Below are positions 46,384 through 54,714 of a DNA stretch of 64,000 nt, in pieces (position 1 is the stretch's first letter; every line of letters starts with the position of its first letter). Both the position numbers and the translations under genes were made by a program. The stretch covers positions 62,001 through 126,000 of the forward strand of contig CAZMUA010000009.1 in assembly GCA_964569695.1 (NCBI GenBank), in the 5' to 3' direction. The notes beneath the pieces were generated by a model that was given only the letters and a program-made list of their open reading frames with translations, was not told where the DNA came from and searched no databases. Source of the stretch: UBA8106 sp964569695 (GTDB lineage Bacteria; Acidobacteriota; Vicinamibacteria; Vicinamibacterales; UBA823).

Positions 46384-46411
46384 TTGTTGTGTACCGTGTA
46401 CATGGTACTAT
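46384..46411 (+). promoter_or_regulatory. Candidate purA promoter
   Basis: TTGTTG (46384-46389), a 16-bp spacer and TACTAT (46406-46411) lie about 33 bp upstream of the purA ATG. The match to consensus is moderate. Confidence 0.4.
46391..46408. promoter_or_regulatory. 18-bp palindromic operator candidate in the purA promoter
   Basis: GTACCGTGTACATGGTAC is an inverted repeat with a single mismatched pair. It sits between the -35-like TTGTTG (46384-46389) and the -10-like TACTAT (46406-46411), where a bound repressor would block polymerase. Confidence 0.5.
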
Positions 46412-46443
46412 CTGAATACCTATCTCATAAGGAATCTGAGTTG

Positions 46444-47739
46444 ATGAATTTAGCGATTCTTGGGGCACAGTGGGGCGACGAAGGAAAGGGTAAAATCGTC
46501 GATTTACTGGCACCTCGATTTTCAGTGGTTGCTCGCTATCAAGGTGGTCATAATGCTGGGCATACGGTTTACGTGTCTGGTCAGAAATTTGTTTTGCATC
46601 TCATACCTTCTGGCATTCTACACCCAGAGATCACATGTGTTATTGGGAACGGAGTGGTTATTGATCCAACTGCTTTGCTGGAGGAGGTCGAGAGCTTAGC
46701 TGAAATCGGTATCACGGTAGATGGCCGTCTTTTTGTTAGTGAGAAAGCCCACGTAATTTTGCCGTATCATCGAGAATTAGAGCTCATGTTTGAAGCTCGT
46801 AGGGGAGAGAGAAAAATCGGCACAACTTCACGAGGAATTGGTCCTGCCTACGAAGACAAAATCGCTAGAAGAGGCGTCAGGATAGGAGATTTGGCTGACA
46901 CATCTCCTGATGGGCTGCTAGCTAAGGTTATTCAAGAGAACGTGAATGCTCGGAATCGTCTCATTGATGGAGCAACGATGGATTGGCGAGTTGTAATGGA
47001 CCGGCTCGCAGAATCTTGGAACCGCATTAAACCATGGGTGACTGATGTATCACTGCTTCTTATGAATGCGAGACGCGAAGGCAAATCAACGTTATTCGAG
47101 GGAGCTCAGGGTGCTCTTTTAGATATCGACCATGGAACATATCCCTATGTGACATCTTCGAATTCGACTGTCGGCGGTGTCTGTACCGGTCTCGGCGTTC
47201 CACCATCAGCCATAGATGGGGTGTTGGGAGTCGCGAAAGCCTACACGACCCGCGTTGGGGAAGGGCCTCTGCCGACTGAACTGATCGGACCAATGGGCGA
47301 AGCGTTGCGTGAATCTGGACAAGAATACGGTGCGTCTACTGGACGTCCACGTCGCTGCGGTTGGTACGATTCAGTGGCTATGAAGTACGCGGTTCGTTTG
47401 AACGGGATCGAAGCGCTCGCGCTTACAAAGTTGGATGTGTTGGATGAGCTTGATGAAATTCATTTATGTACGGAGTACCGTTATGGTGGGAAGATATTCC
47501 GAGAGTGGTCATTTGACTCTGCCGACTTAACGAAATTTGAGCCAACGTACGAAAAGCTTCCAGGATGGTCCAAGCCCACTCGAGGCGCACAAAATTATAG
47601 TGAACTACCAAAAGAAGCCAAGAATTACGTAAGTCGTCTTGAGGAAATTACGGGTGTTCCAGTCGTGATAATTTCGACTGGTTCCGACCGTGCTGAGACG
47701 ATTGTTCGTGATGGTACGCTGTTAGATAGTTGGTTTTGA
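46444..47739 (+). CDS. purA: Adenylosuccinate synthetase
   Basis: A 431-residue enzyme that joins IMP and aspartate using GTP, the first step from IMP to AMP. Signatures: GAQWGDEGKGKIVD (near 7), GGHNAGHTVYV (near 37), GTTSRGIGPAYEDK (near 127) and a C-terminal ISTGSDRAETI. The ATG at 46444 is chosen because family homology starts at residue 2 and an AAGGA lies about 10 nt upstream; reading further upstream adds 43 unconserved residues. It is transcribed alone between a divergent ATPase gene and a convergent phosphatase gene. Confidence 0.97.
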   Translation: MNLAILGAQWGDEGKGKIVDLLAPRFSVVARYQGGHNAGHTVYVSGQKFVLHLIPSGILHPEITCVIGNGVVIDPTALLEEVESLAEIGITVDGRLFVSEKAHVILPYHRELELMFEARRGERKIGTTSRGIGPAYEDKIARRGVRIGDLADTSPDGLLAKVIQENVNARNRLIDGATMDWRVVMDRLAESWNRIKPWVTDVSLLLMNARREGKSTLFEGAQGALLDIDHGTYPYVTSSNSTVGGVCTGLGVPPSAIDGVLGVAKAYTTRVGEGPLPTELIGPMGEALRESGQEYGASTGRPRRCGWYDSVAMKYAVRLNGIEALALTKLDVLDELDEIHLCTEYRYGGKIFREWSFDSADLTKFEPTYEKLPGWSKPTRGAQNYSELPKEAKNYVSRLEEITGVPVVIISTGSDRAETIVRDGTLLDSWF

Positions 47740-47761
47740 TTGTTTCGGTGATCATTGAGGT

Positions 47762-49363
47762 TTATTGGATCACCGCGTCGGCCACTTCCGTTTCAGAAAA
47801 CGCGGCTGAGATGAATGGTAACGTTTCGAGATAGGTCGCCATCTCATCCAGAGTCAGTCCCAATGTCTCCACGCGTTCTGTGTCCACGAAAATTTGATTA
47901 TCTGCTGGATCGCCATAGAAGAGCACAGCTCGGCGACCGTTTGGGTCAAACCGGTCGTGAAGTGTTGAAATGATTTCATTCGTGTAATGACGTCCGCCCC
48001 AAGCATTACCTGCTTCGGAAGGCATACCATGATCGGCAGTCAAAGCGATAACGTACTCATTGCGACCTATCTGTGAATCCAGCATTTTGATAACGCGGTC
48101 TAATTGCTCATCGAGGGTGGCAAGTGTTGCACGTAATTCGTCTGAGTTCGGTCCATATTGATGTCCAACATAATCTGGCGTTTTGAAATTTACAAACACT
48201 AGATCTGTAATCGCATCTACACCGACCTGTTCGTTCTGTATCATTGCAACAAGTGCATCAACTTGGAAAATTGGGAAAAGTGGAGTACGCAGGAGTGTGC
48301 TCCCTGAGGAGACAGAATAGTCAGTCGAAACTTCATTAGGGTTTGTCCAGAGTGTACTTGCATCTACATCGCGAAGATAACTGGGTAGGCGATAACAGTC
48401 TGTATCACCCAGCCAGCGTGCGGATGAACCTTCGAACATAGCTAATAAAGTTGGATGCCCGTTGACGATGCAACTACCATGACCTGCGAGAGGGATGGTG
48501 GCTCGGGCCGTTGTGCCTTGGGCGATAATGATCGAGCGACCATGCGTTCGAAGGTTCCAGAGGTCGCCGAGTGTTAACGCCATAAGGTTTGCTGGCGAAT
48601 ACCCTGGATACGCACCTGTTGATTGACCTGACACGTGATCGAACATCGTGTTCGCTGCGACACCGTGAATCTTAGGGTCAGCACCAGTTACGATCGTTGC
48701 ATGCCCGACACTAGTCAGAGTGGGGAGATAATTTATTCGCGTGTTCTCAAATGACGAACCGTTGTGGCGAAGGCGATCAATAGTGGGCATCTCACTCTTG
48801 TAGCGATCAAGATAATCCGACCTCATGCCATCCAGGACAACTAGCAAGATTGCGCGAGGCATTGAGTCGGTTTCTAAAAGTGCGGTGGAAAGGGTGCGAC
48901 CTGTCATTGACGCCGGTTTGGAAAGGTCGAGCAGGCTTGCCAGGGTCGGTGCGATGTCTTGCTGGACAACCGGTTCCATCCATTGCCCTTGGCGAATAAA
49001 ACGAGGACCGAAGAACACTAGTGGAATCTTGGCGTCATAGGTCCATGGACTACCGTGCATGAATCGATATTGGAGATCGTCTGGTTCTAAGATCATCTCG
49101 CCCTCAACAGGAACAAGCATGATTTGTCCACTACGACCTGGATAATATGCTCTAGCGAACATCTCTAAGTGTCTTTGTCTCATGCTTTTAGGGGGAGAAT
49201 TGTCTTGCGATTGGATTTCTACCCGCAGAGTCCAATTGTCGATTTTGTCGCCAGTGGAATCTTGAGCGTGATCTAGTTCTGTGTTGCTCCCCGCCTGACC
49301 AAAAGTGAGAGAGCCTATAAGAATAAGGGGTAATAGGGTTCCCATGAGCACAATCTCCTGCAT
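47762..49363 (-). CDS. Secreted alkaline-phosphatase/phosphodiesterase superfamily protein with permuted domain order
   Basis: A 533-residue exported protein (signal about 1-22). Segments typical of the C-terminal end of PafA-like phosphatases come first: SGQIMLVPVEGE, MHGSPWTYDAKIPLVFFGP and VVQQDIAPTLASLLDL (about 75-165). The usual N-terminal core follows: ILLVVLDGMRSDYL (near 170), the nucleophile Thr region YLPTLTSVGHATIVTGADPKIHG (near 208), then NFKTPDYVGHQYG (near 385) and ALTADHGMPSEAG (near 440). Metal ligands Asp, Thr, Asp-His and His are all present, so it should be active on phosphomono- or diesters. The start is put at ATG 49363, giving a clean signal peptide; a GTG at 49387 is possible. 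Confidence 0.85.
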   Translation of the reverse strand: MQEIVLMGTLLPLILIGSLTFGQAGSNTELDHAQDSTGDKIDNWTLRVEIQSQDNSPPKSMRQRHLEMFARAYYPGRSGQIMLVPVEGEMILEPDDLQYRFMHGSPWTYDAKIPLVFFGPRFIRQGQWMEPVVQQDIAPTLASLLDLSKPASMTGRTLSTALLETDSMPRAILLVVLDGMRSDYLDRYKSEMPTIDRLRHNGSSFENTRINYLPTLTSVGHATIVTGADPKIHGVAANTMFDHVSGQSTGAYPGYSPANLMALTLGDLWNLRTHGRSIIIAQGTTARATIPLAGHGSCIVNGHPTLLAMFEGSSARWLGDTDCYRLPSYLRDVDASTLWTNPNEVSTDYSVSSGSTLLRTPLFPIFQVDALVAMIQNEQVGVDAITDLVFVNFKTPDYVGHQYGPNSDELRATLATLDEQLDRVIKMLDSQIGRNEYVIALTADHGMPSEAGNAWGGRHYTNEIISTLHDRFDPNGRRAVLFYGDPADNQIFVDTERVETLGLTLDEMATYLETLPFISAAFSETEVADAVIQ

Positions 49364-49522
49364 TTTGCCTATTCTTGAGTGTATCACTCCACAGAATTTA
49401 CCGTGAAACGCCTACAGATTGTCGACATTTAGCCGATATCACATAAGAGAGTCCTAATTTTGGGGGTCCGATCTAGTGTTGATTGGGATATTGACCCCGT
49501 TTGAAAGTGTTAGGGGACAATC

Positions 49523-49849
49523 GTGACAGTTATTCCACCGCTCACCGTGCTTGTTTACATGAAAGACAGCCAACTTGTTGCACATTGTCTTGAGATGGAT
49601 TTTTGCACTAGTGGACGCTCGCGCGACCGTGTGGTCACATCACTCTACAATCTCATTCGGGCTAGGATACAGACTGCGGTAGCAGAGAAAACGCAACTCA
49701 ATCTATTTCGTCAGGCGCCTTTACATTATTGGAAGCGTTTGGAACAGGCAGAGCTAATTAAGGGATGCCAGATTGATCTAGGGAGGGAAGCGGTCGCCAC
49801 GAAGTTCCATTCCCAAAAAATTGATGTGAGAGAATTTGATTGTTGTTGA
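49523..49849 (+). CDS. Small HicB-like-fold protein of unknown function
   Basis: A 108-residue protein starting from GTG with an AGGGGA ribosome site. Its first 60 residues follow the HicB/YpaF-like beta-beta-alpha pattern: LTVLVYMKDSQLVAHCLEMDFCTSGRSRDRVVTSLYNLIRARI. The C-terminus (about 65-108) is not recognised. No HicA toxin-like gene is adjacent, so a toxin-antitoxin role is not supported. It is flanked by divergently oriented genes. Confidence 0.55.
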   Translation: MTVIPPLTVLVYMKDSQLVAHCLEMDFCTSGRSRDRVVTSLYNLIRARIQTAVAEKTQLNLFRQAPLHYWKRLEQAELIKGCQIDLGREAVATKFHSQKIDVREFDCC

Positions 49850-49942
49850 GAACTGATTATTAGGTTATAGATTCACGCTCGAAACTTCTTGGTGTGTGCC
49901 TCCTGTGTTATTTGCTATTCCTATTCGTGTGGCCATATACTC

Positions 49943-49958
49943 GCCGTCTACAGACGGC
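49943..49958. repeat. Perfect 7-bp inverted repeat between convergent genes
   Basis: GCCGTCT (49943-49949) and AGACGGC (49952-49958) flank AC. It lies between the 3' ends of the HicB-like gene and the ytxJ-like gene, so a bidirectional transcription end is plausible. No T-run is present on either strand. Confidence 0.45.
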
Positions 49959-49977
49959 CCTGGTTTAAATGCTATAA

Positions 49978-50364
49978 TTAAGTATTCGGTACGGTAGCAG
50001 TCTGTGTATGAGTCGCCTCAGCTTCCCGTAGAGTTTCTCTTGTAATTTGCAGGTGAGACGCGCTCCAAAGAGCTTTTCCGTTACGCACTAGAATGATTTG
50101 TGGCGTGGCGTGAGGGATACAAAGTCGCTCACTCACTTCGTTTGACACCTCCCGTTCGGATTGAACCGTAATGCAATAATAAATCGTCAAAGAAGAAGGC
50201 TGCTCAAGGTGCTGGGTGACTTCATCTAAAGCCATGGCGCTTAGGTCGCAGGAATTGGAGTGTTTAAAAATTAAGACAACCTTCTCGTTCGATTCAGTAA
50301 TTGCCTTTTCAAAAGCAGTGATACTTCGAAGTGGACTGAGAGTGTTAGGCATTTGTTTCATCAT
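49978..50364 (-). CDS. YtxJ-like monothiol bacilliredoxin-family protein (DUF2847)
   Basis: A 128-residue thioredoxin-fold protein with the family hallmark VVLIFKHSNSCDLSAMA, giving a CxxS active site with Cys39. A cis-Pro region, HATPQIILVRNGKALWSASH, lies near 88. In Bacillus, YtxJ is linked to bacillithiol chemistry. Whether this organism makes bacillithiol cannot be seen from this window. The gene is divergent from the MATE-like transporter with a 36-bp gap. Confidence 0.82.
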   Translation of the reverse strand: MMKQMPNTLSPLRSITAFEKAITESNEKVVLIFKHSNSCDLSAMALDEVTQHLEQPSSLTIYYCITVQSEREVSNEVSERLCIPHATPQIILVRNGKALWSASHLQITRETLREAEATHTQTATVPNT

Positions 50365-50400
50365 AGCAGGGAACGGACGAATGTTCGATCCAGGTATTAG

Positions 50401-51714
50401 ATGACTGCAGAACCCTTAAAGACGCGACGCATTCTTGTTTTCTGGATGCCTTTAGCTGGCACCTGGTTGATGATGGCAGTCGAAGGTCCATTCTTAGCTG
50501 CCGTCATTGCCCGCTTACCTGACGCAGCTCCTAACCTTGCTGCTTATGGAGTCGCGTTTGCCTTCGCTATCATCGTAGAATCTCCCGTCATCATGTTGAT
50601 GAGCGCATCAACAGCGCTGGTTAACAATCGGGACAGTTACCTTGTCTTTCGTCGGTTTACGATCGCGCTTTCGGCATTGATGACCGGTGTCATGCTGATC
50701 ATTGTTATGCCGCCAGTATTTGACACGTTAGCGTCCTGGTTGAATCTACCAGTTGTAGTGGCAAGTTTGACCCATCAAGCGCTATTTGTGATGTTGCCAT
50801 GGCCAGGAGCGATCGGATATCGACGTTTACTTCAAGGACTACTCATTCGACACGATATGACTCGTCGCGTCGCGTATGGCACTGTGGTTCGGTTAGTTAC
50901 GATGTGTGCGACAGCAGTTGTTGCAGGGTGGTGGCTGTCTATATCCGGGGCGCTGGTAGGTGCGTTAGCTTTATCTGTCGCTGTGGTTGCAGAAGCATTG
51001 GCCGTGCGTAGAATGTCGAGGCGGGCAATTCGAGCTTTAATGGACCGAAGGGAGACAGAAGGCCAGCGTTTGACATTGAGCAATGTCGCCAAGTTCTATG
51101 TTCCGTTAGCGCTGAGCTCCTTTTTGGCAATGGGAGTCCAACCGATGGTCACGTTTTTCATGGGGCAGAGTCGCATGGCTCTTGAATCATTGGCTGTTCT
51201 TCCGGTGTTAAACGGCTTGACTTTTTTGTTTCGAAGCCTTGGCCTATCGTTCCAGGATGCTTCTATCGCATTGCTTGGCGACCATATGGAACAATACCGG
51301 CCACTGCGAAACGTTGCCTGTGCAATGGCCATTCTCACGTCGGTCTGTCTGGCTGCGATCGCTTACAGCCCTTTATCTTTTTTGTGGTTTTATGACGTGT
51401 CGGGTCTGTCGTTTGAGTTGACTGAGTTTGCTATTCCCCCACTCAAAATTCTAGTGTTTTTACCGGCGTTATCCGTGCTGCTTTCGTTTCAGCGTGCTTT
51501 ATTAGTAAACGCGAGAACGACCAAGGTCATCACTTCGGCGACGGCAATCGAGGTGGTAGGGATCGCGATCGTTCTTTGGATTGCAATTCAACATTTCAAT
51601 ACAATCGGCGTAATGGCTGCGGTCACGGCCATCGTGTTGGGTAGGATTTGCGCGAATATTCTTTTGATGCCCGCATGTTGGCGGGCGACGAGAGATACAA
51701 CGGTGCGCCATTAA
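50401..51714 (+). CDS. MATE-like (MOP superfamily) membrane transporter
   Basis: A 437-residue membrane protein with about twelve hydrophobic segments arranged as two six-helix halves. The opening FWMPLAGTWLMMAVEGPFLAAVIARL resembles the start of MATE and ANKH-type proteins. The second half restarts near FYVPLALSSFLAMGVQPMVTFFMG (near 230). The substrate is unknown; the family covers cation-coupled drug efflux, lipid flipping and ANKH-type export. No obvious operon partner. Confidence 0.7.
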   Translation: MTAEPLKTRRILVFWMPLAGTWLMMAVEGPFLAAVIARLPDAAPNLAAYGVAFAFAIIVESPVIMLMSASTALVNNRDSYLVFRRFTIALSALMTGVMLIIVMPPVFDTLASWLNLPVVVASLTHQALFVMLPWPGAIGYRRLLQGLLIRHDMTRRVAYGTVVRLVTMCATAVVAGWWLSISGALVGALALSVAVVAEALAVRRMSRRAIRALMDRRETEGQRLTLSNVAKFYVPLALSSFLAMGVQPMVTFFMGQSRMALESLAVLPVLNGLTFLFRSLGLSFQDASIALLGDHMEQYRPLRNVACAMAILTSVCLAAIAYSPLSFLWFYDVSGLSFELTEFAIPPLKILVFLPALSVLLSFQRALLVNARTTKVITSATAIEVVGIAIVLWIAIQHFNTIGVMAAVTAIVLGRICANILLMPACWRATRDTTVRH

Positions 51715-51886
51715 TGAGTAGAACTGCCGAGTTGTTTGGTGGCGTTTCAAACAGGAATACATCAACGCTGCATTAACAAGTAAAACTGTTTGACTTAGTC
51801 GGTAGACGTTGTAAACGATGTTGTATTGCGTGTCGTGATTCTTATTGATGATGGAAATAATGGTACTAACGACAAGAAGGTGACAA

Positions 51887-53473
51887 ATGAAACGGATCTG
51901 TTCTTATCTGTTAACGGCCGTCCTACTGTTGTCCGCCGGTCCTGCCAGCGCTCAGTTCGAGAATGTTGGTTCTATTAAGTTTGTGACCTCTGGGTCAGCC
52001 GAAGCTCAACAGCACTTCTTGCGCGGCGTTGCAATTCTTCACAGTTTCGGTTTTAAGCAAGCCAGAGAACAGTTCCAAGCGGCTCAGAAAATTGAGCCCG
52101 AATTCGTGATGGCTTACTGGGGCGAAGCGCTTTCTTATAATCATCCATTGTTTACCACGCAGGACATTGAATCACCTCGAAAAGCACTTGCTCGACTCGC
52201 TGACACCAGGGCTCAGCGTGTTGCCATGGCGCCAACGGAAAAGGAACGCGGTTTCCTTGTAGCCGTTGAGACTCTGTTTGGTGAAGGTAGCTACACGGAG
52301 CGTGCCGTGGGTTATATGGAGCAAATGCGGAGCTTGTATGAGCGTTTCCCGGAAGAGTCAGAGGTCGCAGCTTACTATGCGTTATCAATGCTGAGTGCCT
52401 CGAATGCGACGCAGGACAAGAGTCAGCGTCTTAATGTGCGGGCAGGCGCGATCGCCTTAAAATTGTTTCAGGACAATCGTAACCATCCTGGTGCAGCCCA
52501 TTACACAATTCATGCATTTGATAATCCAGTTCACGCGCCTTTAGCACTCGATGCCGCATACCGGTTTTCGGAAATAGCGCCCGCGGTATCACACGCTCGT
52601 CACATGCCTACTCATATTTTTATTCAGCATGGCATGTGGGAGAGGGTGTCGATGAATAATCAATCAGCGTACGATGTGTCGCGAGAATTGTGGAAACCTG
52701 GGGATAGTATCGGCGATGGTGTCCATTCACTAGATTGGGGACAGTATGGTGACCTGCAACGCGGTGATTATGCTAAGGCAAAGGAATGGATTAACGTTCT
52801 CCAAGCCATTAGCGAAGAAAGTGGTAATTCGGCAATGGGTATCAGTACGATCTCAAGACTAAAGGCTCGCTACGTTGTTGAGACTGAGAAATGGCAAGTC
52901 GCACCGGTCAGGAGTGGTTTACCGCCGCATGAACTTCTTGCCATCGGTCTGAGTGCTTCGCGCACTGGTAACCAAGATATTCTCAAACAAGTAGAAACAG
53001 AATTAGCAAGTATGGCGGAGATTTCTGATCGCGGTGGTAATCCCATGGCCCGTGGGTTTGGCGGAAATTACACCAAGATTTCATCGCTGCAGGTCAGCGC
53101 CCTAGTGAAGGTTTATGAAGGTCAAGCCGATGCTGCTTTAGCCCTCTTGGATGAAGCCGAGGGTATTTTATTAAGTATGCGCCCACCAAATGGACCGGCA
53201 TCTCCTATCAAGCCATTGCATGAACTTTATGGCGAAATACTTCTTGAGCTTGGCCAGTCTGCCGACGCCATTCAAAAATTTAATACTTCGCTACTTCGAT
53301 TGCCGAATCGTCCGCGCTCTCTTTTGGGTTTGGCGCGCAGCTATGCCAAGACTGGCGACTATGCGAATGCTAGAGTGCAATATGCAAAACTTGCCGAGGT
53401 ATGGTCTGGTCGAGATGATTTTGTTGAGATGCAAGAGGTTCGACGTTTCTTAGAAACGACCGACGATCAGTGA
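51887..53473 (+). CDS. Secreted TPR protein with conserved histidine-rich core
   Basis: A 528-residue protein with a clear signal peptide (1-22, ending ASAQ). TPR-like helix pairs occupy about 35-130 and 390-525. The middle section has a striking histidine cluster: HPGAAHYTIHAFDNPVHAP (near 203), then SHARHMPTHIFIQHGMW (near 238). That spacing suggests a metal site rather than only helical packing, but no enzyme family is known to me. The gene stands alone; its 3' end overlaps that of the antiporter gene by 7 bp. Confidence 0.8.
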   Translation: MKRICSYLLTAVLLLSAGPASAQFENVGSIKFVTSGSAEAQQHFLRGVAILHSFGFKQAREQFQAAQKIEPEFVMAYWGEALSYNHPLFTTQDIESPRKALARLADTRAQRVAMAPTEKERGFLVAVETLFGEGSYTERAVGYMEQMRSLYERFPEESEVAAYYALSMLSASNATQDKSQRLNVRAGAIALKLFQDNRNHPGAAHYTIHAFDNPVHAPLALDAAYRFSEIAPAVSHARHMPTHIFIQHGMWERVSMNNQSAYDVSRELWKPGDSIGDGVHSLDWGQYGDLQRGDYAKAKEWINVLQAISEESGNSAMGISTISRLKARYVVETEKWQVAPVRSGLPPHELLAIGLSASRTGNQDILKQVETELASMAEISDRGGNPMARGFGGNYTKISSLQVSALVKVYEGQADAALALLDEAEGILLSMRPPNGPASPIKPLHELYGEILLELGQSADAIQKFNTSLLRLPNRPRSLLGLARSYAKTGDYANARVQYAKLAEVWSGRDDFVEMQEVRRFLETTDDQ

Positions 53474-54432
53474 ACCGCAATGGTGCCGTAGCCAGCAAGA
53501 CCAGTTGCGTACACGACGTAGAGGCCGACGAGTATCATTCCACCTCGTCGGTCTAAAGTCCCCGACCGGCCAAGTGTCAGGCCAAGTGCTGCTATAAACA
53601 CAAATAGCCATGGATAGGAATACCACTGTACGAAGTCCGATAGGATAAGTGGTCTAATTGTCCCTGCCAGTCCAACGATCATTGCGATATTTAATAAGTT
53701 GGCACCAAGGACGTTTCCCACGGAAAGGTCTGGTACACCCTTACGTGCTGCCGAAATGCCGGTCACTAATTCTGGTAATGATGTTCCCATTGCGACGACT
53801 GAGAGTCCTATGAGGACCGAGGGGACTCCCATTCTGGTCGCAAGTGAGGTGCCAGTTTCTAAGAGTAGTCGGCTACCAATAAAGATTAATACTGCGCCAA
53901 GAATAAATCGTAATGCAATGTTTATGTTAGATCTTCCATTTTCAGTAGGATCGTCGTCTAAGGAACGTGGTTCCTGATTTTGTTTATGTCTAATGTATCG
54001 ATAGTCAGCAAAAAGGTACAGGCAGGAAAAAAGAAACAGTCCGAAGCCAGACACTTGACCAATAACCTGATTCCACGAAACGATCACAAGAAGAATAGCT
54101 GCGATTCTTACCCACCACGCTCGTCTCCGAAAGACTGTCAGGTCAACCGTTACAGGTACAATTAGTGCGACTGTACCGGTGACAAGTCCCATGTCCACAA
54201 TAGCGGACCCGACAGCGTTTCCTAATGCAATACCGGAATCGCCAAGATAGCTTGCGGTCACTGAAACTACTAACTCTGGAATGGTCGTGGCTAGGCTAAC
54301 GAGTGTACCTCCAATGATAAGGCGTGGAACACGCAAGGTGCTGGCGATTTGCACACTTGCATCGACAAACATGTCGCCACCCTTAGCCACAAAGGCGAAT
54401 GCGATTATTAGGCCACCAATGTCATAAATCAT
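53467..54432 (-). CDS. Calcium/sodium antiporter, CaCA family (YrbG-like)
   Basis: A 321-residue membrane protein made of two inverted repeats of about five helices. Each repeat holds an alpha motif: SLATTIPELVVSVTASYLGDSGIALGNAVGSAI (near 47) and AMGTSLPELVTGISAARKGVPDLSVGNVLGANLLN (near 218), with the acidic ion-binding residues intact. It exports Ca2+ in exchange for Na+ or H+ across the inner membrane. It is convergent with the TPR protein gene. Confidence 0.93.
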   Translation of the reverse strand: MIYDIGGLIIAFAFVAKGGDMFVDASVQIASTLRVPRLIIGGTLVSLATTIPELVVSVTASYLGDSGIALGNAVGSAIVDMGLVTGTVALIVPVTVDLTVFRRRAWWVRIAAILLVIVSWNQVIGQVSGFGLFLFSCLYLFADYRYIRHKQNQEPRSLDDDPTENGRSNINIALRFILGAVLIFIGSRLLLETGTSLATRMGVPSVLIGLSVVAMGTSLPELVTGISAARKGVPDLSVGNVLGANLLNIAMIVGLAGTIRPLILSDFVQWYSYPWLFVFIAALGLTLGRSGTLDRRGGMILVGLYVVYATGLAGYGTIAVH

Positions 54433-54625
54433 TCAAGCCTCGTCCGTGTAAAGCACGATCTTCAATGTAGTAGTTTTGCCAAGATTCCGTTTCCGAACAT
54501 GATGTATTTTGATATGACTGTTTCGTTGTCAATTGTTGCAGGGCCAGGTGAAGCCGCATTACTTTGTTAGTGTACCTGACTAACCACAATCCAACAACGG
54601 CATGATATATGGGACCTCCTAGGAT

Positions 54626-54656
54626 TTGTAAAGATAATGAATGGTTGATCTATAAT
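54626..54656 (+). promoter_or_regulatory. Candidate promoter for the unknown secreted protein
   Basis: TTGTAA (54626-54631), a 19-bp spacer and a perfect TATAAT (54651-54656) precede the gene by about 58 bp. The spacer is longer than ideal. Confidence 0.45.
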
Positions 54657-54714
54657 GCCTAATCATCCAACGTCTATTCAGCTGAGGACGTAATGTGAGG
54701 CGAGGAGATAAGCA

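Larger units (their letters stand above)
46093..46443. other. Intergenic region between the ATPase and purA
   Basis: This 351-bp AT-rich divergent region contains two 21-bp near-identical direct repeats (46226-46246 and 46353-46373), a palindrome (46391-46408) and a candidate purA promoter. The upstream in-frame extension of purA into this region is not conserved and is taken as non-coding. Confidence 0.6.

Noticed and set aside
46315..46443. In-frame upstream extension of purA by 43 residues
   Set aside because: The residues are hydrophobic and unconserved, the family begins at MNLAILGAQWGDEG, and the internal ATG has a ribosome site. The region is also rich in regulatory repeats.
49523..49849. 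HicAB toxin-antitoxin pair
   Set aside because: No HicA-like gene on either side; the downstream gene is a YtxJ-like thioredoxin-fold protein on the other strand.
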